DNA of 43,441 nucleotides from CBDCKR01 sp964572045 (GCA_964572045.1 CAZNEI010000016.1:1-43441); one strand, 5' to 3'; shown: positions 1 to 9,321, numbered from the stretch's first letter. Notes: generated by a model not told the origin, from the sequence alone. Numbers and translations: made by a program.

Positions 1-123
1 GCTGCTGCTTGTACAACCGGCTCCCCGGCGGGCCACTTCTTCCACGGCCTGCTAGAAGAGACGGGGGTTTGCGGGGCAGGAATCGCGTTGACCCCCTTTT
101 CGGCTTCGGATAGCTTCAGCCGC
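1..123. other. Window edge, no gene assigned
   Basis: One reading frame is open from base 2 to a TAG at 52-54, but those 17 codons match nothing I recognise. It may be the tail of an upstream gene or chance. The rest is the leader of the yqeY-type gene. An AGGA at 78-81 sits 6 bases before a TTG at 88, which is the alternative start of that gene. Confidence 0.3.
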
Positions 124-561
124 ATGGCGGAGGATTTGAAGCGACGGGTTCGGGGCGACCTTGTCGAGGCCAGAAAGGCTCGCGACAAGATCCGCACGGT
201 GGTGCTCACGACGCTCCTGGCCGAGGTCAAGAACCAGGAGATCGAGGAGCGAGAGCAACTTGACGACGCCGGAATGCAGACCGTCGTCGCCAGGACGATC
301 AAGCGGTGTCGTGACGCGGCGGAGCAGATGAGGTCGGGCGGACGTCCCGACCTAGCCGCCAAGGAAGAGACCGAGGCCGAGATCTTGCAGGCCTACCTAC
401 CACCCCCGTTGACCGAGGATGACGTGCGGACGATCGTGCGGGCCGCCATCGCGGGGGGCGCCGACCAGATCGGCTCGGTGATGGGCCAGATCATGCCCCG
501 TCTCCGCGGGCGTTTCGACGGAAGAGAAGCCAGCCGGATCGTGAGGGAAGAACTGGCGTGA
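124..561 (+). CDS. yqeY: GatB/YqeY domain protein
   Basis: This 145-residue protein has the YqeY layout. A basic N-terminal helix (MAEDLKRRV, then ARKARDKIRTVVL) is followed by a helical tail-domain fold with the conserved ILQAYLPPPLTEDD segment and a C-terminal GRFDGREASRIV region. The family resembles the C-terminal domain of the GatB amidotransferase subunit and is thought to bind tRNA, but its role is not settled. I chose the ATG at 124 because it gives the usual family length. A TTG at 88 adds 12 residues and has a better-placed ribosome site (AGGA at 78-81), so it is a real alternative. In many bacteria yqeY lies next to dnaG; here mutS2 sits between them, 45 bases downstream. Confidence 0.85.
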   Translation: MAEDLKRRVRGDLVEARKARDKIRTVVLTTLLAEVKNQEIEEREQLDDAGMQTVVARTIKRCRDAAEQMRSGGRPDLAAKEETEAEILQAYLPPPLTEDDVRTIVRAAIAGGADQIGSVMGQIMPRLRGRFDGREASRIVREELA

Positions 562-606
562 GCATTGGGCCGCGGCTTCGTTGCCGGGAGGGTCAGGGTC
601 GCTGGG

Positions 607-2961
607 ATGAGTGAACATGCCCTCTCGGTGCTCGACTTTCCCCGCGTATTGGAGTTGGTCGCGGGGTATGCGACGTCCGAGGCCGGGAGAGAGGCCGTGC
701 GGTCCCTTCGACCGTGTAGTGATCGCGGTTGGTTGGAGTCGGAGCTTGAGCGGGTGGCGGAGACTGCGGCTTTCCTCGAGATCCTCTCCCCCTGGGCCCC
801 GCCCGCTATTCCCGACTGTAGTGAAGCTCTCGCGCGCCTGGGAATCGACGGGGCCGTGCTCACCGGTGTCGAGCTCCACGTGATCGGTGTGCTACTAGCG
901 TCCTCTGGGGAAGTCGCGACTCTGCTGTCAGGCCACCGTGAAGACTTCGAACACCTCGGTCTCCTCGGGGAGCGGCTTCTTATCGACCGGGCCCTGGTTG
1001 TTCGTGTCGGCAAGACCGTCGATGCGTCGGGAGACGTGCTCGATACGGCCAGCAAGGATCTCAAGCGGATTCGGGGCCGCCTCCGAACCACACGCGCGAA
1101 GATCGTTCGCAAGCTTGAGGCGCTCATGCGCGACGTGCCTGAGCGGTATGCCGTGGCCGACGGTTCGGTGAGCGTGCGCGAAGGCCGCTACGTGGTGCCG
1201 ATCCGCCGCGAAGGCAATCGTGAGCTAGGGGGGATCGTGCACGACGAGTCGCACACGGGTGCGACCCTCTTTGTTGAGCCGCCCTTCGCCCTCGCTCTCA
1301 ACAACGAGCTCAAGAGCCTGGAGGGGGAGGAGGCCAGGGAAGTGCATCGGGTCCTTTCCAAGATGACCCGACGCCTGCGCCCAGTGGGGGATGCCCTGGC
1401 CCACAGCCTCAACGCGCTCGGAGAGTTCGACTCCCTCTACGCGAGGGCCCGAGCCGCCCAGGCATGGGCCGCCGCGGCGCCGACGTTTGACGAGCCAGGG
1501 GAGGGACTGGTCATCGTCGGCGGACGACATCCGCTCCTCCGCTCCGCATCGGACAGGGACGTCGTCCCGTTTCACCTGAGCCTCGACCCCGAAGAGCACG
1601 TGCTTGTGGTCTCGGGGCCGAACACGGGCGGCAAGAGCGTGTTCTTGAAAGCGTTGGGCCTCATCGCGGCGTTGGCACAGAGCGGCGTCATCCCGCCGGT
1701 CGACGAAGGCACGCGGATCCCGATCTTCCACTCCTTCTTCGCAGACATTGGGGACGAGCAGTCGATCGCGGCGAGCCTGTCAACGTTCTCGGCCCATCTC
1801 GCGAATTGGAAGGAGGTGGCCGAGAAGGCGGACAGTGGCTCCCTCGTGCTCTTGGACGAGATGGGTACGGGGACGGATCCGACTGAGGGTGCCGCTCTTT
1901 CGATTGCGCTGCTTGAGCTTCTGGCGAGACGTGGCGCGAGGGCCGTCGTGACGTCCCACCTCGGAGCCCTCAAGCGACTCGACGCCGAGGGGAGCGGCAT
2001 CGTCAACGCTTCGCTTCGCTTCGAGCCGGAGCGCATGGAGCCCACCTACGAGCTCGTGAAGGGCCGTCCTGGGCGCAGCTATGGACTGGCGATCGCGCGC
2101 CGGCTCGGTCTTCCTTCCTGCGTCTTGGACCGTGCCAGCGAGAGCCTGTCGGGAGCTGGGCCGTCGATCGAGGATTTGCTTGAGCGCCTGGAGCGAAAGG
2201 AACAGGAGGCCGAGCGGCTGGTGGCTACCCTGCAGTACGAGCGGGAGGCCGTCCGACGCCTTCGCGGCGAGCTGGACGGGCGTGAGGCGGAGCTCCGAGA
2301 CCTGGAGCGAGCGGCGCAGCGAAAGGCCCGGGACGAAGCCCGACGACTGTTGATGGAGGCCCGCAAGGACGTGGAGGAGGCGATCCGGGAGGTGAGGGAG
2401 ACCACTACGATAGAGGCCCTTGACGACGTGGCCAGGAAGTCACGACGCAAGGTTGAGCGCGCGGCGGGTCGCCAGCGGACTCTCAGGCCCGGCAAGCGGA
2501 CATCTCGGTCTGTCGCCGTCGTCACGGGCGACCGCGTGAGGGTTGCGGATGGAACTACGATCGGGGTGGTCGTCGAGGTGCGGGACGACCGAGCGGTCAT
2601 CGACGCCGCGGGCATCCGAATGAAGATACCTGTCGCCGAGCTCGTCCTCCTTGAGGACGGGGAAGCCGTCTGCGACCAGCCCGCGGGGTCCGTCTCTTGG
2701 AGGGCGCCGTCCGGGCCCGTGCGCACGGATGTCGATCTCCGCGGCCTACGGGTGGACGAAGTGGATCGGGAGCTGCTCCAGGCCATGGATGAGGCCATTC
2801 TTAACGATCTTCCCGGGCTTAGGATCATCCACGGAAAGGGGACGGGCGCGGTCCGGTCTCGTGTCAGGGAGCTTCTGGACGAGGAGGGCCGGGTCTCGGG
2901 CTTCCGTCTTGGTGAACACACGGAAGGCGGTGCAGGCGTCACCGTCGTGAGCTTCAAGTGA
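607..2961 (+). CDS. mutS2: MutS2 family ATPase with Smr nuclease domain
   Basis: This 784-residue MutS2 homologue has the MutS core and clamp in the N-terminal part, the Walker A motif GPNTGGKS at residues 337-344 and Walker B with LLDE around 416-418, followed by the GTGTDPTEG signature. A long charged coiled coil lies roughly at 520-630, and a C-terminal Smr domain carries HGKGTG at 742-747. MutS2 proteins do not do classical mismatch repair. They are linked to recombination control and, in some bacteria, to rescue of collided ribosomes. The ATG at 607 gives the typical MSEHALSVLDF start; a TTG at 565 would add 14 residues unlike the family. The stop overlaps the dnaG start (GTGA), so the two are probably co-translated. 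Confidence 0.95.
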   Translation: MSEHALSVLDFPRVLELVAGYATSEAGREAVRSLRPCSDRGWLESELERVAETAAFLEILSPWAPPAIPDCSEALARLGIDGAVLTGVELHVIGVLLASSGEVATLLSGHREDFEHLGLLGERLLIDRALVVRVGKTVDASGDVLDTASKDLKRIRGRLRTTRAKIVRKLEALMRDVPERYAVADGSVSVREGRYVVPIRREGNRELGGIVHDESHTGATLFVEPPFALALNNELKSLEGEEAREVHRVLSKMTRRLRPVGDALAHSLNALGEFDSLYARARAAQAWAAAAPTFDEPGEGLVIVGGRHPLLRSASDRDVVPFHLSLDPEEHVLVVSGPNTGGKSVFLKALGLIAALAQSGVIPPVDEGTRIPIFHSFFADIGDEQSIAASLSTFSAHLANWKEVAEKADSGSLVLLDEMGTGTDPTEGAALSIALLELLARRGARAVVTSHLGALKRLDAEGSGIVNASLRFEPERMEPTYELVKGRPGRSYGLAIARRLGLPSCVLDRASESLSGAGPSIEDLLERLERKEQEAERLVATLQYEREAVRRLRGELDGREAELRDLERAAQRKARDEARRLLMEARKDVEEAIREVRETTTIEALDDVARKSRRKVERAAGRQRTLRPGKRTSRSVAVVTGDRVRVADGTTIGVVVEVRDDRAVIDAAGIRMKIPVAELVLLEDGEAVCDQPAGSVSWRAPSGPVRTDVDLRGLRVDEVDRELLQAMDEAILNDLPGLRIIHGKGTGAVRSRVRELLDEEGRVSGFRLGEHTEGGAGVTVVSFK

Positions 2962-4754
2962 TCCCCGACGATCAGGTTGCGGAGGTCAGGGCGAGGGCGG
3001 ACATCATCGACATCATCGGCGAAACGGTGCCGCTCAAGAAGTCGGGTAAGGACTACAAGGCTTGCTGCCCGTTCCACGACGAGAAGACCCCGAGCTTCTA
3101 TGTCGTCCCCCACAAAGGGTTCTACAACTGCTTCGGCTGTGGGGAATCGGGAGACGTCTTTTCGTTCCTGATGAAACGGTTGGGCCTCGACTTCGTGGAC
3201 GCGGTAAAGCATGTGGCCGAACGTGCGGGCGTGGAGATCCGAGAGGTAAGGGGGGGCCGGGACCGTCAAGACCCCTTCCGCCACCTCTACGCGGCGAACG
3301 CCTTTGCCCGGGCTTTCTTCCAGGACTTGCTGTGGGATGAGAGGATCGGACGGACCGCTCGAACCTACTTGGAACAGAGGGGCATCGGTCGAGAGGCCGC
3401 CGAGCGCTTCTCTTTGGGTTTCGCGCCCGACGCATGGCGGGCGCTCAAGGAGGCGGCTGCCCATCACGGGATCGGAGACGCGACGCTGCTTGAGGCAGGC
3501 CTTCTTACGCGGAGTGAGAAGACCCAGGACCCTTACGACCGCTTCAGGGGACGGATCACCTTCCCAATTGAAGATCTCGGCGGGAGGGTCCTCGGCTTCG
3601 GGGGCCGCGTCATCGGCTCAGTGCGCGAGGGCGTCCCCAAGTACGTCAACTCTCCAGAGTCGCCCGTCTACCACAAGGGGAAGGTACTGTACGGGTTGAG
3701 CTGGGCGAAGAACTCCATCCGTCGTAGGGGCGTCGCGCTCTTGGTTGAGGGATACGTGGACGTCGTTTCATTGGCCGCTGCGGGATTCGAGAACGTCGTG
3801 GCGCCGCTGGGCACGGCCCTAACCCCCGATCAGGCGACGCTGCTGCGACGCTCTACCAGCCGTGTCTACCTCCTATTCGACAGTGACCCGGCGGGGCTCA
3901 AGGCTACCTTTCGAGCCGGTGACATCTTGCTGGCCAGCGGCGTCCACCCCTCGGTCGTCACGCTTCCGGTAGGCGAAGACCCCGACACGTTGGTCCGAAA
4001 GGTGGGAGCCGCGGGGCTCCAGCAGTACATGGACGGGGCGGTCGACGTGCTCGATCGAAAGCTGCAGATCCTCGAGGACCGAGATCACTTCTCAAGCATC
4101 GAGAGACTCCGCACCGCTGTGGATCGCCTCCTGCCGACCCTACGTGCGGTGCAAGATCCGGCCCTTCGCGACATCTATGTTTCGAGGGTGTCGGATCGCA
4201 CGGGAGTCCGCCGTAACACGCTCGAAGAGGAGTTGACCAGGGCGATCCCTCATGGAACCTCCCCTCCGCGTCAGCCCGCGAGGACGCGTCGAGTGGTCGC
4301 ACCGAGGTTGCCTCCCATGGGGCCCGAGCGTGAGCTTCTGCGCCTCATGACCAATGACCGAGACTGGATCGGTCGCGTGCGGGAGCACCTCAGCCCCGAG
4401 GATTTCGTGGACATGGGGTATCGGGGGGCCTTCGAAGCCTTGCTTGCCGATCCTCGACTGACACACGTTCCGCCCGGGCTGTCGTCCGCTTCCGCACGCA
4501 CCCTGGAGGAGCTGCTTGCCGATCCCCGGGAACTCCGCCAGGCGCACCGGGTCTTCGAAGAGTCGCTGAGCAAGATCCGGATCATCGCTCTGCGGGGGAG
4601 GCTCGACGAGGTTGATCGGCTCATACAGGATACCACAGACCCGGAGCGACGCATGAAGCTCCTGGCCGAGAAGGCCCGCTTGGGGGGACAGTGGCGGGAG
4701 CTCGGTCTCGATTGGTCACCCACGGCCCGCAGGACCCTCAAGGGTAACGACTAG
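2958..4754 (+). CDS. dnaG: DNA primase
   Basis: This 598-residue primase makes RNA primers at the replication fork. The N-terminal CHC2 zinc-binding domain shows Cys37, His40, Cys58 and Cys61. The catalytic core follows, with the TOPRIM motif EGYVD at 264-268 and the DSD metal-binding pair at 308-310. A helical C-terminal region of about 150 residues is where DnaB helicase normally docks. The start is a GTG at 2958 that overlaps the mutS2 stop by 4 bases. In the classic macromolecular-synthesis operon dnaG is followed by the rpoD sigma factor gene. Here a zinc-ribbon protein and recJ follow instead, and no sigma factor gene is present in the window. Confidence 0.97.
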   Translation: MIPDDQVAEVRARADIIDIIGETVPLKKSGKDYKACCPFHDEKTPSFYVVPHKGFYNCFGCGESGDVFSFLMKRLGLDFVDAVKHVAERAGVEIREVRGGRDRQDPFRHLYAANAFARAFFQDLLWDERIGRTARTYLEQRGIGREAAERFSLGFAPDAWRALKEAAAHHGIGDATLLEAGLLTRSEKTQDPYDRFRGRITFPIEDLGGRVLGFGGRVIGSVREGVPKYVNSPESPVYHKGKVLYGLSWAKNSIRRRGVALLVEGYVDVVSLAAAGFENVVAPLGTALTPDQATLLRRSTSRVYLLFDSDPAGLKATFRAGDILLASGVHPSVVTLPVGEDPDTLVRKVGAAGLQQYMDGAVDVLDRKLQILEDRDHFSSIERLRTAVDRLLPTLRAVQDPALRDIYVSRVSDRTGVRRNTLEEELTRAIPHGTSPPRQPARTRRVVAPRLPPMGPERELLRLMTNDRDWIGRVREHLSPEDFVDMGYRGAFEALLADPRLTHVPPGLSSASARTLEELLADPRELRQAHRVFEESLSKIRIIALRGRLDEVDRLIQDTTDPERRMKLLAEKARLGGQWRELGLDWSPTARRTLKGND

Positions 4755-4775
4755 GCCTTCACGAACTGAGCGCCC

Positions 4776-5852
4776 ATGGACCCACGAACGCATCTGTCAC
4801 TCAAAGAGCTCCAGGACATGGACTTAGAGATCGCCTCCATCGAGTCGATCGTCCGCACATACGAGGCCAAGCTCGAGGAGGTCGAGCAGCCCGTGCAGCA
4901 CCTCGAGAAGGAGGTCCGGGCCCTCGGGACGCGGCTGAAGGAGGTCAAGGTTGAGGAGAACAGGATGGAGCTGTCGATCGAGGAGCGTCGGGTGCGGACC
5001 CTAAGGCTCGAAGAACGAATGAATGCGGTCCGCAACGTCAGGGAGGAAGCAGCGGTGCACGCCGAGATGCAGATGGTGAGGCGCGCGCTTGAGAATGATG
5101 AGCAGGAAGCTTTGAGTCTCCTGGATCAGATCCGGAGGATGGAGGAACGGATGGGAGACCACGAGGCCGCCTACCAGGAGGCGCTGGCCGCCGTCGAGCC
5201 GCGACGGCGGGAGCTGCTCGACGAAAGAGAGGCGGCTGAAGCGCGGCTTCGGAAGGTGCGGACCCAGCGGGACGCGTTTGCCTCCAGCATCGATCCCCAG
5301 GAGCGCCGGATCTACGAGCGGATCATGGCGGGCGCGCGGGAGGTGGCTGTCGCGGAACTCACAGATGACGGCGCGTGCGGAAACTGCTTCAGCATGATCC
5401 CCCTCCAGCTTCAGAGCGAGGTTCGACGGGCGGCCGATATGATTCGGTGCGAGGAGTGTGGAGTAATCCTGACGCCGGCCTCCGCGGAGGGGATAGCGAG
5501 GGCCGAGGAAGAGGCCGCGCGGATCGGGGAGGCGCTCCGGGCCTCTGAGGAGGCCATAGAAGCGGCACGGGCGGCCCGGGCGGCGCAGGAAGCGGCGGAG
5601 ATCGCTGCCGAAGAGGAGGTGAGACTGCTGGCTGAGCTGGAGGCGGCCGAGGCTGAAGCGACGCTGGCTGCCGCCAGCGTGGCCCGGGAGGCGGACACGG
5701 TCTCCACGGCCGACGAGCCCGAAGAGGTCGAAACCCGGGAGGCTGGGGCCTCGGAGCTCGATGATGCCGAGCACGACGTGGATGCCGGGGTCGAAGGCCG
5801 GGCGGGTTCACCAGAGGGAGGGACGAGGGATCTTGGAGGAGCCGAGCGGTAG
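4776..5852 (+). CDS. Coiled-coil zinc-ribbon protein with Ala/Glu-rich tail
   Basis: This 358-residue protein is nearly all helical. Residues 1-190 form a long, charged antiparallel coiled coil. A four-cysteine zinc ribbon follows (Cys201, Cys204, Cys225, Cys228), as in the C4-type zinc-ribbon family often found near dnaG or RNase genes. Members that I recall end soon after the ribbon. This one carries about 125 further residues, first a run rich in Ala, Glu and Arg that looks like another coiled coil, then an acidic Gly/Glu/Asp-rich end. The family function is unknown; nucleic-acid or chaperone-like roles have been guessed from the architecture. It starts at ATG 4776, 21 bases after dnaG. 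Confidence 0.8.
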   Translation: MDPRTHLSLKELQDMDLEIASIESIVRTYEAKLEEVEQPVQHLEKEVRALGTRLKEVKVEENRMELSIEERRVRTLRLEERMNAVRNVREEAAVHAEMQMVRRALENDEQEALSLLDQIRRMEERMGDHEAAYQEALAAVEPRRRELLDEREAAEARLRKVRTQRDAFASSIDPQERRIYERIMAGAREVAVAELTDDGACGNCFSMIPLQLQSEVRRAADMIRCEECGVILTPASAEGIARAEEEAARIGEALRASEEAIEAARAARAAQEAAEIAAEEEVRLLAELEAAEAEATLAAASVAREADTVSTADEPEEVETREAGASELDDAEHDVDAGVEGRAGSPEGGTRDLGGAER

Positions 5853-5914
5853 GGAGAAGCGCCTGAGCGGAGCCCTGGCGACCGATCGCTGCTGGCGGCC
5901 CCGGAGTGCCTGAC

Positions 5915-7696
5915 ATGAACCGGGTCAGCGCGGCCGACCACCCCCTGCCGCCTTCGGTCGTACCCGTATGGCGCGAGCCTGCGCCCGTGCCCCGGCCCGC
6001 TGGGCGACTGCTGGCCGAGGCCCTGTTGATTCCGAAGCCACTCTGTGAGTTGCTCGTCCAGCGCGGCATCACCGAGGTCGAGGATGCCAAGCGCTTCCTG
6101 CGACCTCTCTTGGGAGACCTCCATCCTGCCGCTCTCCTCGCTGATAGCAGAAAGGCCATCGGGCGGATCCTCAAGGCGATCGACGACACGGAGACGATCT
6201 TCGTGCACGGCGACTATGACGCCGACGGGGTGTGCGGAGTGGCGCTGCTCACGCGATGGATCCGCAGGCTAGGGGGCAATGCCGTGCCCTTCGTCCCCCA
6301 CCGGGTCCGCGACGGTTACGACTTGACCATCGCCGGCCTCGAAGCGGCTGGTGCCGCCGACGCGGCCCTGATCATTACGGTCGATTCCGGTATTCGGGCT
6401 CATGAAGCCATCACGAAGGCGAACGCCTTGGGCATCGACGTGATCGTCACCGACCATCACACGCCGTCGGAGACCCTGCCCGAAGCCCTCGCCGTCGTCA
6501 ATCCAAACCGCCGCGACTGCCCCTACCCGAACAAGGGACTCTGCGGGACGGGTGTCGCGTACCGGCTTTGCGAACTGCTCGCTGGCGAGCGGGGCGTCGA
6601 CCAAGAGGAGTTGCACACCTCGCTGGACTTGGTAGCCCTCGCCACCATCTCCGATGTCGTGCCGTTGGAGCACGAGAACAGAACGCTGGTCCGGTACGGC
6701 CTCAAAGCGCTGGCGCGCACGAAGCTTCCCGGCCTGCGGGCACTGATCGACCGTGCGCAGTTGCCGCCAGGGTTGATCGGCGCTGGCCAGGTCGCGTTCC
6801 GCCTCGGACCACGCCTCAACGCCGCCGGGCGGATGGGCGACGCGATGACCGCTCTCGACCTCCTACTTGCCGAGGATGCCGGCCGGGCCGCCGAGCTCGC
6901 CGACCGCCTCGAGCGTCACAATTGCGACCGCCGGGCCGAGGAGGCCGAGACCCTCCGTGAAGCGTTGGAGCAGCTCGCTCGGAGCTATCGACCGGAACGG
7001 GACTACGCGGTGGTCCTGCAGGGGGAGAGGTGGCATCCTGGGGTCATCGGCATCGTCGCTTCCCGAATCGCCGAGCGCCTATACCGACCCACGGTGCTCT
7101 TCACCTTCAGGGGCGGCCGAGGGCGGGGAAGCGGGCGGTCCATCCCGGGCTTCGACCTCTACGGAGCGATTCACGCCTGTCGGCAGCACCTCGGGCGTTT
7201 TGGTGGGCACCGGGCGGCGGCGGGCATGGACATCGCGCCGGAGCACGTCTCGCGCTTCAAGCAGGCCTTGAACGCCGAGGCAAGGGATCGTCTGGGAGGC
7301 GAGGAGCTGCGACCGACGATCCGGCCGGAGCTCGAGATCCAGTTGTCAGAGGCTACCCAGAAGCTCGCACACTTCCTCACCTACCTCGGGCCGTTCGGCG
7401 TGGGTAACCCCACGCCCGTCTTCATGGCTCGCGGGGTGGGATTGCAGGGCCCCGCTCAGGCGGTCGGCAGGGGGCACCTCAAGCTTAAGCTGACCCAGTC
7501 GGGGCATTCGCTTGACGCCATCGGCTTCGACCTGGCCCTCCGGATCTCCCCCGAGTCCCTCGGTCCCGGTCCGGTGGACCTCACCTTTAAGCTCAAGCTT
7601 GGAGAATTCCGTGGACGGCGTCGGGTGGAGGCCCATGTGCTCGACATTCGGCCTCACGCCGTGGACTGCGAACCTTCTTCTGGCGCCCCGGCATGA
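5915..7696 (+). CDS. recJ: Single-stranded-DNA-specific exonuclease RecJ
   Basis: This is a 593-residue RecJ, the 5'-to-3' single-strand exonuclease used in recombinational and mismatch repair. The DHH phosphoesterase domain shows DYDADG at residues 100-105 and the DHH triad at 180-182. The DHHA1 domain has the GGHRAAAGM-type segment (nt 7201-7230), and a C-terminal OB-fold region follows (GPFGVGNPTPVF). I chose the ATG at 5915 because GGAG at 5903-5906 lies 8 bases upstream. A GTG at 5906 is in frame but overlaps that ribosome site. The stop overlaps the rsmD start by 4 bases. Confidence 0.95.
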   Translation: MNRVSAADHPLPPSVVPVWREPAPVPRPAGRLLAEALLIPKPLCELLVQRGITEVEDAKRFLRPLLGDLHPAALLADSRKAIGRILKAIDDTETIFVHGDYDADGVCGVALLTRWIRRLGGNAVPFVPHRVRDGYDLTIAGLEAAGAADAALIITVDSGIRAHEAITKANALGIDVIVTDHHTPSETLPEALAVVNPNRRDCPYPNKGLCGTGVAYRLCELLAGERGVDQEELHTSLDLVALATISDVVPLEHENRTLVRYGLKALARTKLPGLRALIDRAQLPPGLIGAGQVAFRLGPRLNAAGRMGDAMTALDLLLAEDAGRAAELADRLERHNCDRRAEEAETLREALEQLARSYRPERDYAVVLQGERWHPGVIGIVASRIAERLYRPTVLFTFRGGRGRGSGRSIPGFDLYGAIHACRQHLGRFGGHRAAAGMDIAPEHVSRFKQALNAEARDRLGGEELRPTIRPELEIQLSEATQKLAHFLTYLGPFGVGNPTPVFMARGVGLQGPAQAVGRGHLKLKLTQSGHSLDAIGFDLALRISPESLGPGPVDLTFKLKLGEFRGRRRVEAHVLDIRPHAVDCEPSSGAPA

Positions 7697-8220
7697 GGAT
7701 CATCGCAGGGCGTTGGAAGGGCCAGCGGCTGAAGGCGCCCCGTGGAAGGGGGGTCCGTCCCACGGCCGACAGGGTGCGAGAATCGTGGATGGCTGCGCTG
7801 GGCCCGGCCCTGGAGGGGTCGACAGTCGTTGACTTGTTCGCGGGTTCCGGTGCCTTGGGTCTCGAGGCTCTCAGCCGTGGAGCGTCGTCGGTGACCTTCG
7901 TCGAGCGTTCCCGCACCGCCCTGCGCACGCTTCGCGCGAACATCGCGATCCTCGGGGCGGAATCGGAGTCGACGGTGGTCGTCTCGGACGCCATGGCCTA
8001 TGCCGCCAGACTTGAACCACTGTCGTTCGACATCGGGCTTGCCGATCCGCCATACGGACTGGGCTTGGCTGCACGGCTGCTTGAGCGCTTTGCGGCGACC
8101 CCGTTTGCGTCTCAGCTTTGGGTAGAACACCGTATCAGCGATCCAATCCAGAAGCTCGGTAACCTTCGACAGCGACACTATAGAAACACCGTCATCTCCA
8201 TCCTCGAGGCGAGGCCATGA
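7693..8220 (+). CDS. rsmD: 16S rRNA (guanine966-N2)-methyltransferase RsmD
   Basis: This 175-residue SAM-dependent methyltransferase has a family start (MRIIAGRWKG), the SAM-binding VVDLFAGSGALGLEA loop and the amino-methyltransferase catalytic motif DPPY at 118-121. RsmD methylates G966 of 16S rRNA during 30S assembly. The gene overlaps recJ upstream and coaD downstream, each by ATGA. The rsmD-coaD pairing is very common in bacteria and supports the call. Confidence 0.95.
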   Translation: MRIIAGRWKGQRLKAPRGRGVRPTADRVRESWMAALGPALEGSTVVDLFAGSGALGLEALSRGASSVTFVERSRTALRTLRANIAILGAESESTVVVSDAMAYAARLEPLSFDIGLADPPYGLGLAARLLERFAATPFASQLWVEHRISDPIQKLGNLRQRHYRNTVISILEARP

Positions 8221-8717
8221 CCCGTGATCGGCCCGTTCTAGCGATCTATCCGGGCTCTTTCGACCCCATCACCAATGGGCACGTCGACGTGGCACGGCGG
8301 TCCCTTCGCCTTGCGGATCGGGTCGTCATCGCCGTCGCCCACACGGCCACGCAGATAAAGGAGAGCCTCCTTTCCGTCGAGCGGCGACTCAAGTTGATCG
8401 AGGAAGTCTTCGCGGACGAAGACCGCATCGAATGCGTCCCTTTCGAGGGGCTCTTGGTTGACCTCGCTCGCGAGCTCGAGGCTCAATTCGTGATTCGAGG
8501 GCTGAGAGCCGTCTCGGACTTCGAGTACGAGTTTCAGATGGCGCAGATGAACCGTGAACTCTGGAGCGAGGTGGAGACCGTGTTTCTGACGCCGGATCAG
8601 AACTACTCCTTCCTGTCGGCTTCACTCGTCCGGGAGGTGGCTCGCCTGGGGGGGGATGTGTCTCGGTTCGTGCCGGAGTCGGTCCGCAAGGAACTCGAGG
8701 CTGTGTTCGGGGAGTGA
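8217..8717 (+). CDS. coaD: Phosphopantetheine adenylyltransferase
   Basis: This 166-residue enzyme transfers AMP from ATP to 4'-phosphopantetheine, the fourth step of coenzyme A synthesis. The nucleotidyltransferase signature GSFDPITNGH is near the N terminus, RGLRAVSDFEYE is in the middle and SFLSASLVREVA is near the C terminus, as in other CoaD proteins. Its length is normal. It is the last gene of the recJ-rsmD-coaD overlap group; a 241-base gap follows. Confidence 0.97.
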   Translation: MTRDRPVLAIYPGSFDPITNGHVDVARRSLRLADRVVIAVAHTATQIKESLLSVERRLKLIEEVFADEDRIECVPFEGLLVDLARELEAQFVIRGLRAVSDFEYEFQMAQMNRELWSEVETVFLTPDQNYSFLSASLVREVARLGGDVSRFVPESVRKELEAVFGE

Positions 8718-8859
8718 TGTCGTCCCACGCTGTGAGCGTGCGCGGCACCGGCGGTTGCCGCGGCTCCGCCGCCTAGTCCCGCGTCCGCTCGCTTCGTGCG
8801 CGGCCACGCATGAGGGGCCAGGCCTATGCTCCAGACACGCCCGCCGCGAGCGGCGAGTG

Positions 8860-8889
8860 TTGCCCCCCCGGGGCGTATTCTTGTATCGT
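8860..8889 (+). promoter_or_regulatory. Possible promoter of the partner-switching cassette
   Basis: In the gap between coaD and the STAS gene, TTGCCC at 8860-8865 is followed after 18 bases by TATCGT at 8884-8889. The match to the vegetative consensus is only fair. A small perfect hairpin (CGCCG-cgag-CGGCG, 8842-8855) lies just upstream. The rest of the gap (8718-8958) holds no gene that I can support. Confidence 0.3.
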
Positions 8890-8958
8890 TTTCGGGTTCC
8901 TCTCCCAGCTGGCCCCGCGCAATCCCAGGCCCGAAGTCGACCCGTACTCGGAGGCAGG

Positions 8959-9291
8959 ATGGTTTTCCAAGTGAGCATGTCTGGAGACGTCACGGTCATC
9001 GATGTTGAGGGCCAGCTCATCGTCGGGAATCGTCAGGCGCTCAAGCGGACGGTCCTCGACGAAGTCGAGGGGGGAAAACGAAAATTCGTCGTCGATTTCT
9101 CCAACACGAGCTATATCGATTCCTCTGGACTGGGCGTGCTCGTGTCTCTCTCAAAGAAGATCAGTGAACAGGGTGGGGAACTGCGTCTCGCCGGGCTCAA
9201 CGAGGACCTCTGCACGCTCTTCCAGTTGACCAAACTGGATACGCTCTTCAAGATCTCCGCAAGCCGTGAGGAAGCCCTTGCCGGCCTTTGA
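8959..9291 (+). CDS. Anti-sigma factor antagonist (STAS domain)
   Basis: This 110-residue single STAS-domain protein is of the SpoIIAA/RsbV type. The segment YIDSSGLGVLV at 52-62 carries the serine pair (55/56) where the partner kinase phosphorylates this family. Unphosphorylated, such proteins bind the anti-sigma kinase and release its sigma factor. The start is ATG 8959, with GAGGCAGG just upstream. The kinase gene follows after 30 bases and the phosphatase overlaps the kinase, giving a complete partner-switch unit in the order antagonist, kinase, phosphatase. The sigma factor or other target is not in the window. Confidence 0.9.
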   Translation: MVFQVSMSGDVTVIDVEGQLIVGNRQALKRTVLDEVEGGKRKFVVDFSNTSYIDSSGLGVLVSLSKKISEQGGELRLAGLNEDLCTLFQLTKLDTLFKISASREEALAGL

Positions 9292-9321
9292 AGAGCTTTC
9301 CGTCCGTCCCGAGGGTAGCGA

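Noticed and set aside
2079..3467. Long open frame on the - strand (462 codons) across mutS2 and dnaG
   Set aside because: It lies antisense to two clear genes, its protein is Arg/Ser-rich low-complexity sequence, and it has no family motif. High GC makes such frames common.
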